A stretch of 64,000 nucleotides of DNA from Bog-532 sp963742865 (GTDB lineage Bacteria; Actinomycetota; Actinomycetes; Streptosporangiales; Streptosporangiaceae), in assembly GCA_963742865.1 (NCBI GenBank), contig CAVUNW010000019.1, positions 89,297 through 153,296 of the forward strand, given 5' to 3'. This document shows, in pieces, positions 55,795 to 63,821 of this stretch. The notes beneath the pieces were generated by a model that was not told the origin of the DNA, ran no database searches, and saw only the letters and a program-made list of their open reading frames with translations. A program made the position numbers and the translations under genes. Within the stretch, counting starts at the first letter, position 1, and every line of letters begins with the position of its first letter.

Positions 55795-56418
55795 TCACCG
55801 GGCGGCTTCTGCCGCGTGGTCGCGGATGTGCGCGATCACGGTGTCCAGGGCGGCTTCGAGGGCATCGGTGGTGTGCTGGGCCTGGGCGAGGAGCAGTCCG
55901 CCCTCCACGGCGGCGAGCAGTGCGAGGGCAAGCTGGCCCGGGTCGGTCCCCGGCGGCAGGGTGCCGTTGCCGATCATGGCGTCCAGGCCGGCGCGGATCG
56001 CCTCGGACCAGGCGGTGAAGCTGGCGGCCAGGGCGTCGCGGGCCCACGGGTGGTCGTCGGACAGTTCGCTGCACAGGCTGCCCAGCGGGCAGCCGCCGGC
56101 GCCGTGCTGCTGCCGGGCGGCGTCGACCACGACGTCGCGCCATGCACGGAGGGCATCGAGGCTGTCAAGCCTGGCCAGGAACGGTGCATGGAAGGCCAGG
56201 TTGGCGTCGGTCTGGAACGCGATGACTGCCCGGGTGAGGTCGTCCTTGTCGGCGAAGTAGTGGTAGATCTGCGAGGAGCTGACGCCGGCGGCGTCGCGGA
56301 CCGTCGGGGTGCTGGTGCCCGCGACTCCGTGACGGTACATGAGATCCGCCGCGGCCGCGACGATCCGGTCTCGCGTCGCGCGGCCTTTCCTCGTGCTCGG
56401 CGCGTCCTGCTTCGGCAT
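55795..56418 (-). CDS. TetR/AcrR-family repressor
   Basis: The product has 207 residues. The N-terminal HTH domain (TRDRIVAAAADLMYRHGVAGTSTPTVRDAAGVSSSQIYHYFADKDDLTRAVI, about 13-65) is a textbook TetR fold. The C-terminal ligand domain contains GCPLGSLCSELS, common in the YxaF/LmrA-like TetR_C group that often controls adjacent oxidoreductases. Start ATG 56416-56418; the far longer frame is a shadow. It is divergent from the SDR gene at 56510, with repeated CGATCCAATC sites between, so it probably represses itself and the two SDR genes. Confidence 0.93.
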   Translation of the reverse strand: MPKQDAPSTRKGRATRDRIVAAAADLMYRHGVAGTSTPTVRDAAGVSSSQIYHYFADKDDLTRAVIAFQTDANLAFHAPFLARLDSLDALRAWRDVVVDAARQQHGAGGCPLGSLCSELSDDHPWARDALAASFTAWSEAIRAGLDAMIGNGTLPPGTDPGQLALALLAAVEGGLLLAQAQHTTDALEAALDTVIAHIRDHAAEAAR

Positions 56419-56448
56419 CTGATCACCTGCCCCCTGGAATGGATTTGA

Positions 56449-56492
56449 CGATCCAATCCTACCCGGTCTAGGTTGGATAGGTCGATCCAATC
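56449..56492. promoter_or_regulatory. Operator-like repeats between tetR and the SDR genes
   Basis: CGATCCAATC occurs at 56449-56458 and 56483-56492, with GGTTGGATAG (nearly its reverse complement) at 56471-56480. These sites fill the 91-nt divergent promoter region, exactly where a TetR dimer would bind. Confidence 0.7.
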
Positions 56493-56509
56493 TAGACGGA
56501 GGCATCAGA

Positions 56510-57225
56510 ATGAGCTTCGAGCATGCGACCGTGCTGGTCACCGGCGGGACGTCCGGCATCGGCCGGGCGACCGCGCAGTTGTTCGGCGACCGTGGCGCGA
56601 AGGTGGTTGTCAGCGGCCGCGACGAGGCCCGCGGCGAGGAGGTGGCTGCCGAGACCGGCGGGCGCTTCATCCGCGCGGACCTGGCCTCGCCGGAGGACGT
56701 GCGGCGCCTGGCCGCCGAGGCCGGGGAGGTGGACGTGCTGGTCAACAACGCCGGGTTCTGGGAGCTAGGCCCGAGTGCCGAGACCACCGAGGCGGGCTTC
56801 GAGGCGATGGCCGCGGTGAACTTCCGCGCGCCGTTCTTCCTCACCGCGGCGCTCGCCTCGCAGATGGCCGCACGCGGCCGCGGGGCGATCGTGAACGTGT
56901 CGACGATGGTCGCCGCGCGGGAGCGGCGGGCATGGCCGCCTACGGGGCGACCAAGGCCGCGCTGGAGGCGCTGACCCGCTCGTGGGCGGCCGAGTTCGGC
57001 CCGGCCGGCGTGCGAGTCAACGCCGTCGCCCTCGGGCCGAGCCGCACCGAGGTCACCAAGAGCATGGGCGACATGCTCGACACGTTCGCCGCCGCCAGCC
57101 CCCTGGGGCGCCCGAACGAACCGGATGAGGTTGCCCGCGTGATCGCCTACCTGGCCGGCGAGGAGGCCCGGCCGGTCACCGGGACGGTCCTCGCCGTCGA
57201 CGCCGGCCGCGCCGCCACTCTCTGA
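56510..57225 (+). CDS. Short-chain dehydrogenase/reductase (frame break near 56930)
   Basis: This classical SDR of about 238 residues has TGGTSGIGRA (residues 12-21), NNAGFWELG (about 84), the Ser strand IVNVSTMVA (about 130) and YGATKAALEAL (Tyr-x3-Lys, about 148). The first frame runs to 56974. The catalytic Tyr and the C-terminal half (VRVNAVALGPSRTEV, GRPNEPDEVARVIAYLAGEEARPVTG) are in another frame. One base change around 56928-56934 (GCGGCGGGCATGG) joins them. GGAGG is ten bases upstream of the ATG. It is probably co-transcribed with the second SDR 60 nt downstream and controlled by the divergent TetR. Confidence 0.88.
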
Positions 57226-57285
57226 CCATCCACGTTTCAGCCAGTTCAACCTGGCTGGACCCACAGAAGATGAGAGGGAATCACG

Positions 57286-58209
57286 ATGAGCACACTCCCC
57301 GGAAAGACCGTGCTGATCACGGGCGCCAACGCCGGGATCGGCAAGGACGTGGCCCGGCAACTGGCACTACGTCCCGAGATGGCCCGCATCTACCTGGCGT
57401 GCCGGAATAAAGACCGGGCGACAACGGCGAAGGCCGAGCTCGAAGCGAAGACCGGCCGGCCCATCTTCGACATCATTGTCATGGACGTTGCCGATCTGGG
57501 CTCGGTCCGCGCCGGCCTGGCGGGCATCAACGGATCGCTCGACGCGCTGGTCATGAACGCCGGTACAGTCGGCGGCAAGACGCCCCTGGACTTGACCGCC
57601 GACGGGGTCACTACCGTGTTCGCGTCGAACGTTCTTGGCCACGTCGTCCTCCTCGAGGCGCTCCTGACCGAGGACCGACTTGGCGAGGTGGCGGTCTTCG
57701 CCGGAAGCGAAGCAGCCAGGGGAGTCCCGAAGCTGCGGATGAAACGGCCATCGTTCGTCTCAACCTCCGCCGACGAGCTCGCCACTGTCATCGACGGCAG
57801 CTATTTCGCCGACCGCAAAACTGACCTCACTTTGGCCTTCGGGCAGGTCAAGTACATCGGGGCCCTGTGGATGGCCTACCTGGCCCGCCAGCACCCCGAC
57901 CGCCGATTCATCACCGTGAGCCCCGGCAACACCTCCGGCACCCAAGCCCCCAACGACCTCAAGCTACCGCTGCGTATAGCGGCCAAATACGTCATGCCCG
58001 CCCTGGGGATCTCCCACAAACTTGACGTGGGCGCGAGGCGACTGGTCGACGGCGTCACCGACCCGACCCTGTCGAGCGGCGTGTTCTACGCCAGCGCGGC
58101 CAACACGATCACCGGTCCCTTGGTCGACCAAGCGGACATCTTCCCCGACCTGGCCAACCCGTCCTTCCAGGACCACGCCAACGAGGCCATCCACCGCTTT
58201 ATCACCTAA
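57286..58209 (+). CDS. SDR-family protein lacking the canonical catalytic tyrosine
   Basis: This 307-residue protein of the protochlorophyllide-reductase/WW-oxidoreductase-like SDR group has TGANAGIGKDVARQ (residues 11-24), ACRNKDRA (NADP-type Arg), DVADLGSV and MNAGTVGG. At the expected Y-x3-K position it reads LAFGQVKYIGALW: Phe instead of Tyr, with the Lys kept. A normal reductase mechanism is therefore doubtful unless the following Tyr substitutes. GAGAGGGAAT precedes ATG 57286. The end PGNTSGTQAPNDLK and a long C-terminal extension suit the family. It lies inside the IS21-ended cassette. Confidence 0.88.
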   Translation: MSTLPGKTVLITGANAGIGKDVARQLALRPEMARIYLACRNKDRATTAKAELEAKTGRPIFDIIVMDVADLGSVRAGLAGINGSLDALVMNAGTVGGKTPLDLTADGVTTVFASNVLGHVVLLEALLTEDRLGEVAVFAGSEAARGVPKLRMKRPSFVSTSADELATVIDGSYFADRKTDLTLAFGQVKYIGALWMAYLARQHPDRRFITVSPGNTSGTQAPNDLKLPLRIAAKYVMPALGISHKLDVGARRLVDGVTDPTLSSGVFYASAANTITGPLVDQADIFPDLANPSFQDHANEAIHRFIT

Positions 58210-58241
58210 TGACCTTGCCCCCGTTCTGACGGCCGGAAGGT

Positions 58242-58335
58242 GGGGCCACTTCAAGCCGTCACCCCGACCCCGAATCAGTCCCAGACGGGGCCACTTCAAG
58301 CCGTCATGGTGGGGCCAAATGAAACCGTCCTAACC
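58242..58335. repeat. IS21-type right end (inverted copy of the left end)
   Basis: GGGGCCACTTCAAGCCGTC occurs at 58242-58260 and 58287-58305, 45 bp apart, followed by GGTGGGGCCAAATGAAACCG (58308-58327). Read on the minus strand this gives the same order as the left end: an outer TTGGCCCCACCAT, then two GACGGCTTGAAGTGGCCCC motifs. The two ends therefore face each other around the TetR-SDR-SDR genes. Confidence 0.8.
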
Positions 58336-58470
58336 ACAAAGACGTGCCGACCTGGCTGTCTGACCTGGGCCGTCCCAGATGAACGCCTGTGTGGCGCGTC
58401 TCGTGAGCGACCGTGATTCACCGCTGATTGCTGTCATATCGGGCACGCCACGGGCACGCCTGCCTCTGTC

Positions 58471-59970
58471 CCAATGGCGTTAAGTTAAGTTCGGGACGGG
58501 CATTAGCCAGAAGACGACCCTGGTCAGCGGGGTCAGCCGGGTGGTCTCGCCGGGCTTACGGGTCTTGTAGCGGCCCCCGGGGCGCTTGGTCTTGCGCTCG
58601 TAGCGGCGGCCGGGCCGCCGGGGCACGAGGTGGCGGGCGAAGGTGATCTCGAAGGCCAGGTCGGCAGCGAGGTCTTCGAGGCTGTCAGGGGGAAAAGCAT
58701 CCGGAGTCGCTGATGCGGCTGCGGATTCCGTCGCGGGCGCGGGTGAAGGAGATCCTGGCGGGGCCGGTCCCGGCGTCGCCGGCGGCGTGGCTGATCAGGG
58801 TGCGGATCGCCTGGTAGCAGCACAGCATGGCGTAGATCTCCTGGCGGATCATCGGCGGGGACTTCGAGCGCAGCACCACGGCCGCGCCACCCCGGATCGA
58901 TGTCTCCAGCTCATCAAAGCAGGTCTCCAGCTGCCAGCGGGATGCATAGGCGGCGGCCGCCTGCGCCGGGGTCAGCAGCGCGGGATCGAGCAGGTCAGTG
59001 ACCAGGGTGAAGGTCTCCGAGGTCTGGCTGCCGTCCTCGGAGGTCACCGAGTACTCGATGACGCGGACGGTGATGCCGGGAATGTCACTGCCGGAGGCGC
59101 CCTTGCGGCGCATCCGCCGGGAGGCGGCGGGGTCGGCGATCCGCGACAGCCACGTCCCGTCCGGCAGCACCTCCAGCACGGGCAGGTCCACGTCGCTTTT
59201 CGCCCGCCACAGCACGTGCAGCCCGGCCGCGAGCACGTCGGCGAGCAGCCCATGGCCCAGGAAATTCCGGTCGGCCAGCAGCAGGTCCCCGGGGGCGAGC
59301 CTGCCCAGCAGCTGGCGGGTCAGCGGCTGCTCCCCGGTGGCCAGCGGCGAGGTCGCCGCGCCCAGCACCGCCCGGGTCCCGCATTCCCCCAGGCCCACGA
59401 CACGGATCTGCGGGAACGGGCCCGGCCCCGCGTCGTTGCCCGGGTAGCCGAACTCCGCCCCGTTCTCCGGGGTGGCCGGCACATCCAGGCACATCCCGTC
59501 CACCGCCGCCAGCCGCATCCCCGACACGAATGCGCGGTCCTGCTCCTCCCCGGCAAGCGGCCCGGCCACCTCCTCCAGCAGCGCGGCCATCACCTGCCAG
59601 CCCAGCCGCTGCCGCGCCAGGGTGACCGCCGCCGGGCTCGGCTGCATCCCCAGCTCCGCCCGCACCCGGAACCGCCTCGCCCAGTCCAGGCCCGCGACCA
59701 GCCTGTTCCAGACCTCGCCGTAACCGGACTGGAAGAACAGCACCATCGCCAGCAGGTAATACACCACCACCCGCGCCGGCAGGGCACGCGTACGCTGCTC
59801 CCGCACGCCCGCCCCGTCGACAACCCGGTCGACCAGCTCGGGAGGGAACACCTTCGCCAGCACGCCGATCCCGATCCGGTCCGCCAGCCGGTCCCCGGCT
59901 ACGACCTGCTGCCCGCGCCTCGCCACGCCGACGATCTTACACCCATGCAAGCTTAACTTAACGCCATTGG
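58471..59970 (-). mobile_element. IS4-type insertion sequence, 1.5 kb, perfect 19-bp terminal inverted repeats
   Basis: The left end CCAATGGCGTTAAGTTAAG (58471-58489) is the exact reverse complement of 59952-59970. CCTCTG occurs just outside each end (58463-58468 and 59971-59976) and may be part of a target duplication. One transposase gene fills the element on the minus strand; its stop codon lies inside the left terminal repeat. Confidence 0.85.
58480..59926 (-). CDS. IS4-family transposase (frame break near 58693)
   Basis: This DDE transposase of about 480 residues has an N-terminal domain (VFPPELVDRVVDGAGVREQRTRALPARVVVYYLLAMVLF), the first Asp region AVDGMCLDVPATPENGAEFG (near 59.48 kb) and the second Asp region LLADRNFLGHGLL (near 59.26 kb). 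The Y-(2)-R-(3)-E-(6)-K-like YASRWQLETCFDELETSIRGG follows near 58.90 kb. The given frame stops at 58685 (DSGCFSP). A single-base change in the TTTTCCCCC run restores DSLEDLAADLAFEITFARHLVP and a basic tail ending PNLT, TAA 58480-58482. The start is uncertain (GTG about 59924-59926 or an upstream TTG). Confidence 0.88.
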
Positions 59971-60630
59971 CCTCTGACCAGGCGACCGCAATCCTTATCA
60001 GTTCGGCCATAGATAAGGTCATCCCGCTACTGTCTTGGCTTTTTTGTCTGGCGGCATACGCAGTTGTCGGCTCGTGTACCGCCACGTTGCTGTCACCGTT
60101 GCCGTCAGCTCGGCCGGCCTTTGGAAGCAGGCGGCTATCGGTACCGACACACCTTATACATAGAAGTCCGCGACATAAGTAGAAGTCCGCGACGAACTGG
60201 TCTGGCCGTCGGCACCAGTGGCCAGCGCTCATCGCGGCCGCCGGATCGATGCCGTCTTGCGACGCCATCACGTGGCAGGCTGCGCGCCATGGTGTATCCA
60301 CCGGAAACCTGATTCAGTCCCATGACTTCGAGATTGCCACGGCGGTGCAGCAACGGGGCAATAACCGAGGCGACTGTCACAACCTCGCCATGACGCCCTC
60401 CGTCTACAGACCAGCCTCAATGACCGCAATCGACCGTCGCGGACAGAGTGGGCATCAAGGGGCCGAGCTTTACGAGGTCTGGCACCCACAAGGTCTAAGC
60501 TCTCGTTTATGCCTACACCTGTGCCGGTTCCCTCCCCGACCATGACTATACCCGCCGGCCTGGCCTCACGGACTACTTAACTGGGTGGGGAACGATCGCG
60601 CTCGCCGTTGTCACTGTCCTGGTTGTATAC
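59971..60630. other. Accessory intergenic DNA with a short direct repeat
   Basis: No gene is supported. TAGAAGTCCGCGAC occurs twice (60161-60174, 60180-60193). The last 80 bases (60550-60630) encode, in the frame of the following gene, a hydrophobic stretch GWGTIALAVVTVLVVYV without an obvious start codon, so the next gene may begin further upstream with a frame break. Confidence 0.5.
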
Positions 60631-61167
60631 GTGACCGTCCGCACGGCACGAACTGACCGCCGAAGAGATGATGACCGACGGGCAGAGGATCATGAAGAGG
60701 CTAAGAGACAAGCTTACGCGCGTCAGCTGGCCCAGGCCCGTCTGGTCATCACGGGCGCGCCAGAAATCTCCTCACAGTCGGCTCTTGAAAATAATTGGAA
60801 TAGTTATGAGGTGCAGTTCTCGTTTGCCAATTACGGTGACCGGCCAGTCATAGGCATAGAGGCTGAGGTTTGGATCGAAGGTGCTCCGCCCGATGAGCCT
60901 TGCACATCAGAAGTGAAGAGGTATCTGCTGCCGCATGGCAAACTTACGCTCGAGGTTGCCATCGAGTCCTCAGCCTCCGAACTTCGCTTGGGTGCCTGGC
61001 GAATCCGTTGGACGGACGCCGATGGTTTCGAGTGGTGTGTAGACAACCGCAGCAACCGGAGCCGCTGCCCTACAAGAAGCAGTTGCCTCGCCCGTGCTGA
61101 CGCGAGCGGCCTGGCCGCCGAGAGGGCCGGACTGTATCCCGCTGGCAAGAACTGGGCGAGTGCTTAG
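60631..61167 (+). CDS. Hypothetical protein with N-terminal membrane helix and coiled, charged segment
   Basis: From GTG 60631 the frame gives VTVRTARTDRRRDDDRRAEDHEEAKRQAYARQLAQARLVITG, then a beta-rich domain (NNWNSYEVQFSFANYGDRPVIGIEAEVWIEG, LPHGKLTLEVAIES, WRIRWTDADGFEWCVDN). In-frame sequence just upstream encodes a membrane helix, so the true product is probably a single-pass protein starting near ATG 60509 with one frame break. The layout (TM, charged helix, immunoglobulin-like cytosolic domain) occurs in accessory actinobacterial proteins of unknown function. The moderate GC content suggests acquisition. The last 40 residues look irregular and may be out of frame. Confidence 0.55.
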   Translation: MTVRTARTDRRRDDDRRAEDHEEAKRQAYARQLAQARLVITGAPEISSQSALENNWNSYEVQFSFANYGDRPVIGIEAEVWIEGAPPDEPCTSEVKRYLLPHGKLTLEVAIESSASELRLGAWRIRWTDADGFEWCVDNRSNRSRCPTRSSCLARADASGLAAERAGLYPAGKNWASA

Positions 61168-61207
61168 GCAGCGCGGCCGTTACTACGCAACCGCTAATCA
61201 GGCGCTG

Positions 61208-61415
61208 TCAGCGAGGGTAAGAGGCATTGACTGGCCGCTCCCGATCGGCCACGTCCGCGCGCCTGACGCTCTCTATGTCAGCAGCTTGAATCCGGAGGAC
61301 TTCCGTGTAGTCGTCCTGGCAAGACCAGCCAAGGCTCCTGCACAAGCTGCTGACATGCCCTGACCTCTTGAGTTGAGCCGTCGCGATAGGTGATCTTGTA
61401 CTCGTCTGTCTCCAT
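61208..61415 (-). pseudogene. Small hypothetical protein gene, one frame break
   Basis: ATG 61413-61415, with GGAGG nine bases upstream, starts METDEYKITYRDGSTQEVRACQQLVQEPWLVL. Shifting one base near 61312 continues DDYTEVLRIQAADIESVRRADVADRERPVNAS to TGA 61208-61210, giving about 68 residues of beta-hairpin-rich sequence. Both halves are rich in conserved-looking charged and aromatic residues, so the joined protein is likely the real one. Small proteins of this style are common in actinobacterial mobile regions; no function is known. Confidence 0.55.
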
Positions 61416-61877
61416 GATCACAACCTCCGAGGCGAGCGTCTGCGCTATAGTACAACACTAGTCGAACGTATGTACAAATATTTGGCGCCTGACAGGCAAC
61501 TTGGAATGATCGACGGTGGGCATCGCATCATCATGCTGCGCAAGGCTGCCAGGTCGAAGCGTCGCACCGTGATCACCGTCTGAAAGCAGCTAGCCGCGGC
61601 AGTCGGCCGTTGGTAGTCATGAGCCCGATCCTCCTCTGTCGGTGGCTTGGCTGCTGTTCTTTCACCTGCTCAGCACCTTGTACGGCCCGAGGTGCCCGAC
61701 GGCGACGCTACGTATGACCATCCGGGCATGATGGCTACAAGTTGTGCAGCAGTTGACGCCGCTGCCTTCCAACTGGTGCCGATCTGCTGCACTACGTGCA
61801 GGCGTCGGCTTCGAAGGCGTCACCGGCTTACGACCTCAGGAGTGCCGCAGGAGATACTGACGTTTTCCCAGCAACTT
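61416..61877. other. Intergenic accessory DNA
   Basis: No convincing gene. AT-rich stretches near 61450-61490 probably hold the promoter of the small minus-strand gene. No inverted repeat that could mark the left end of the neighbouring transposase element was recognised. Confidence 0.45.
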
Positions 61878-62699
61878 TCACGTGATCATCTTGTGCTCGA
61901 ATAGCACCAGGACAAGCGCGGCCCTGGCGATGAGGCCGATTCTTCCGGGGCTGGCAGTGACATGTTGCAGGGTGCGCCAGCGCTGGGTCAGCAGCGCGAA
62001 ACCGCGCTCGCCCAGGCAGCGCACCGAGCGGAGCAAGGCGTTGCGGGCGCGGGTGCTGATGTCCAGCTCCTTGACCCCGGCGGGGTTCTTCACCTGGACG
62101 TGGATGCTGTGACCAGCGCCTTCGTAGCCGGGATCGGCCAGCACGGGCATGGCCTCCAGGAACGGCCGCAGCACGCCGAGGACGTTCTGGCGGGCGGCGG
62201 CCAGGTCGTGGACATTGCCGGGAAGCACATCAGAAACCCACAGCGGTATCCCGGACGGGTAAAACAGGGCCTGGATGTTCCCGCCGAAATCATGGGTTTT
62301 CCCCGCGTACCACAAGTCGATGGTCTTGCCCTTGCGGCTGGCGGCCTTCTCCCGGCACCGGTCCTTCACGACCTTGCCGTCCAGGATCAGGTACGGCGCG
62401 CCGTCGGCCAGGGCGCGTTCCAGGGCCTCCTGCAGGCCCGGCGCGCGGGCCGCGAGCACCTCGATGATCTCGTCCAGGTACCGGTACGCCGTCGACTGCG
62501 GCAGCCCGAACCCGCGGCCGAGCCGCGGGATATCGCCCTTGTCCCGGAACCACGCCAGCCCGAACAGTGCCTGCTTATAGCAGATCAGCCTGCGGGTTCC
62601 CTTCCGCGTGCCGATCTGGCGGCGGTGCGCGGCGAGCAGCCCGGAAACGAACCAGACCAGTCCCGCGGGGACATCGAGCATGACACGATAGGAGACCAC
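61878..62699 (-). CDS. IS5-type (DDE_Tnp_4 superfamily) transposase
   Basis: The product has 273 residues. An N-terminal helix-turn-helix (about 45-85: ICYKQALFGLAWFRDKGDIPRLGRGFGLPQSTAYRYLDEII) precedes a DDE nuclease core with LILDGKVVKDR (first Asp, about 105), DFGGNIQALFYPSGIPLWVSDVLPGNVHDLAA (about 150) and VLADPGYEGAG (second Asp, about 190). The acidic third residue should lie within the LDISTRARNALLRSVRCLGERGFALL segment (about 225-250). The frame is intact, and a hairpin sits just upstream. Terminal repeats of the element were not identified. Confidence 0.85.
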   Translation of the reverse strand: MVSYRVMLDVPAGLVWFVSGLLAAHRRQIGTRKGTRRLICYKQALFGLAWFRDKGDIPRLGRGFGLPQSTAYRYLDEIIEVLAARAPGLQEALERALADGAPYLILDGKVVKDRCREKAASRKGKTIDLWYAGKTHDFGGNIQALFYPSGIPLWVSDVLPGNVHDLAAARQNVLGVLRPFLEAMPVLADPGYEGAGHSIHVQVKNPAGVKELDISTRARNALLRSVRCLGERGFALLTQRWRTLQHVTASPGRIGLIARAALVLVLFEHKMIT

Positions 62700-62759
62700 G
62701 CGGAGCCTCTCCCGGTAGCGGATGATCTTCAGCGAGACCTCTTCTACCGGGGCTCCGCG
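62699..62759. promoter_or_regulatory. Long imperfect hairpin upstream of the IS5-type transposase
   Basis: CGCGGAGCC-TCTC-CCGGTAG (from 62699) pairs with CTACCGG-GGCTCCGCG (to 62759) around a 25-nt loop. Located at the 5' end of the transposase gene, it may be a subterminal end structure or a fold that limits impinging transcription. Confidence 0.5.
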
Positions 62760-63004
62760 TCTTCCCGGCGATCTGCGCTTATCTCCGCGTGTCTGTCTTT
62801 ATGTCCCGTTACAGTCCGTTCGCCCGAAACGCCCTTGGTGGGAAAACCTCACTGTAGCTACCGTCACCAGTCCCCATCGCGATGGCTATCGAAGTGCGCC
62901 CTGGTCGCCGTCCGGCAACAACTGGTCCAAGCCCCTTGAGATTAGCCACTCTGTCAAGAGTAGTGTGGGGTCTAGCAGTGCCGGAACTCACCGAGGGGGA
63001 ATAG

Positions 63005-63244
63005 ATGCACTTTGTAAACGTCAAGTTGGTCGACCCTGAGGGTCAGCGCTACAGAGTGGAAATCGATTCGGATCTGGACGTCGAAAGTGTTAAAGCCCAG
63101 CTCGTCCAAAAGCTTAAGATGCCAGCTGACAGAAGGTACACCCTACAGCTCATCGACTCGTTTTCACTCTCTCCAGACGACGAGATCCGGCTTGTTTTGT
63201 CGCAAGAGCAAGGCGTCAGGCGTATGGAGCGACTCAATGATTAG
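63005..63244 (+). CDS. Ubiquitin-like (beta-grasp) small protein
   Basis: The product has 79 residues. It has the beta-beta-alpha-beta-beta rhythm of a ubiquitin-like fold: FVNVKLVDPEGQRYRVEID, a helix DLDVESVKAQLVQKLKM, then RRYTLQLID, FSLSPDDEIRLVL. The D-x-x-V-x-x-[LV]-K helix and the L-x-x-[DE]-D-x-[IV] pattern before the last strand resemble bacterial Ubl and YukD-like proteins. No C-terminal Gly-Gly is present; the tail is RRMERLND. It begins at ATG 63005 after GAGGGGGAAT and its last 8 nt overlap the next gene. The assignment rests on pattern and not on a search. Confidence 0.6.
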   Translation: MHFVNVKLVDPEGQRYRVEIDSDLDVESVKAQLVQKLKMPADRRYTLQLIDSFSLSPDDEIRLVLSQEQGVRRMERLND

Positions 63245-63821
63245 TGACAATTTTACCGCGGTCCGCAGGCTAGTTGTAGATGATTCACCACTTGACGATG
63301 CAAGGCAACCTCCAAGCATAAACCCAGACATAGCTCACAAACAACGCCACGATGGCGTTTCTGATCCGGTTCCGAACCACCCGTCAAATCGACTCATTTA
63401 CCTTGACGAGGACGTGATGCGCTCGATCAGCTCGCGTCTTATCAATGACCCTAATCAATTTGTGAAACTAAGTGAGAGTTCGACGAGCGACAACGTAAAG
63501 CTCGAATTTGCCAACGATGCCTGCACACTCGACGCTGCCTACTTTGCTCGACGTATATGGCGTGCTCCCAATAGCGAGACTCTGATGGACATCCCGCCGC
63601 TCAATTCAACAACTTCCCCCAACGAGTTGTATCCCGGGGCGGTGATTCGTGCTCGAGCATTTCTAAGAGCGAAGGAGGATCTGCGCCCAGGGCGTCTCAC
63701 ATTGACTACCTTGGAAAACGAGCGACTTCATGTGGAGATGGCTAACCGCGGTGTTCTATCTATCAATAGAACATACCTGCATGACCATGTACTATATGTA
63801 GTGGGCCAACTCCACGGTTGA
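63237..63821 (+). CDS. Unknown protein translationally coupled to the ubiquitin-like gene
   Basis: The product has 194 residues from ATG 63237 (MISDNFTAVRRLVVDD), overlapping the Ubl stop by 8 nt. No known motif was recognised. The first 60 residues are polar and probably disordered. The rest alternates strands and helices (NRLIYLDEDVMRSISSRLI, KLEFANDACTLDAAYFARRIW, ELYPGAVIRARAFLRAKEDLRPGRLTLTT, ERLHVEMANRGVLSI), with the last strands ending YVVGQLHG. Codon use and GC (about 50%) differ sharply from the core region, indicating transfer. The tight coupling says it acts with the ubiquitin-like protein. Confidence 0.65.
   Translation: MISDNFTAVRRLVVDDSPLDDARQPPSINPDIAHKQRHDGVSDPVPNHPSNRLIYLDEDVMRSISSRLINDPNQFVKLSESSTSDNVKLEFANDACTLDAAYFARRIWRAPNSETLMDIPPLNSTTSPNELYPGAVIRARAFLRAKEDLRPGRLTLTTLENERLHVEMANRGVLSINRTYLHDHVLYVVGQLHG

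Larger units (their letters stand above)
55484..58335. mobile_element. IS21-ended cassette carrying tetR and two SDR genes, without transposase
   Basis: About 2.85 kb lies between two inverted IS21-type ends. Only the first 20 or so codons of istA remain, while the interior holds a TetR repressor and two SDR genes in divergent arrangement. No istB is present. The element could have been mobile only with transposase supplied in trans, or it may be an IS21 copy whose interior was replaced by recombination. The exact outer boundary and target duplication cannot be fixed because the outermost bases of the two ends have diverged. Confidence 0.55.

Noticed and set aside
61962..62939. 325-residue plus-strand ORF
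   Set aside because: Antisense shadow of the intact IS5-type transposase.
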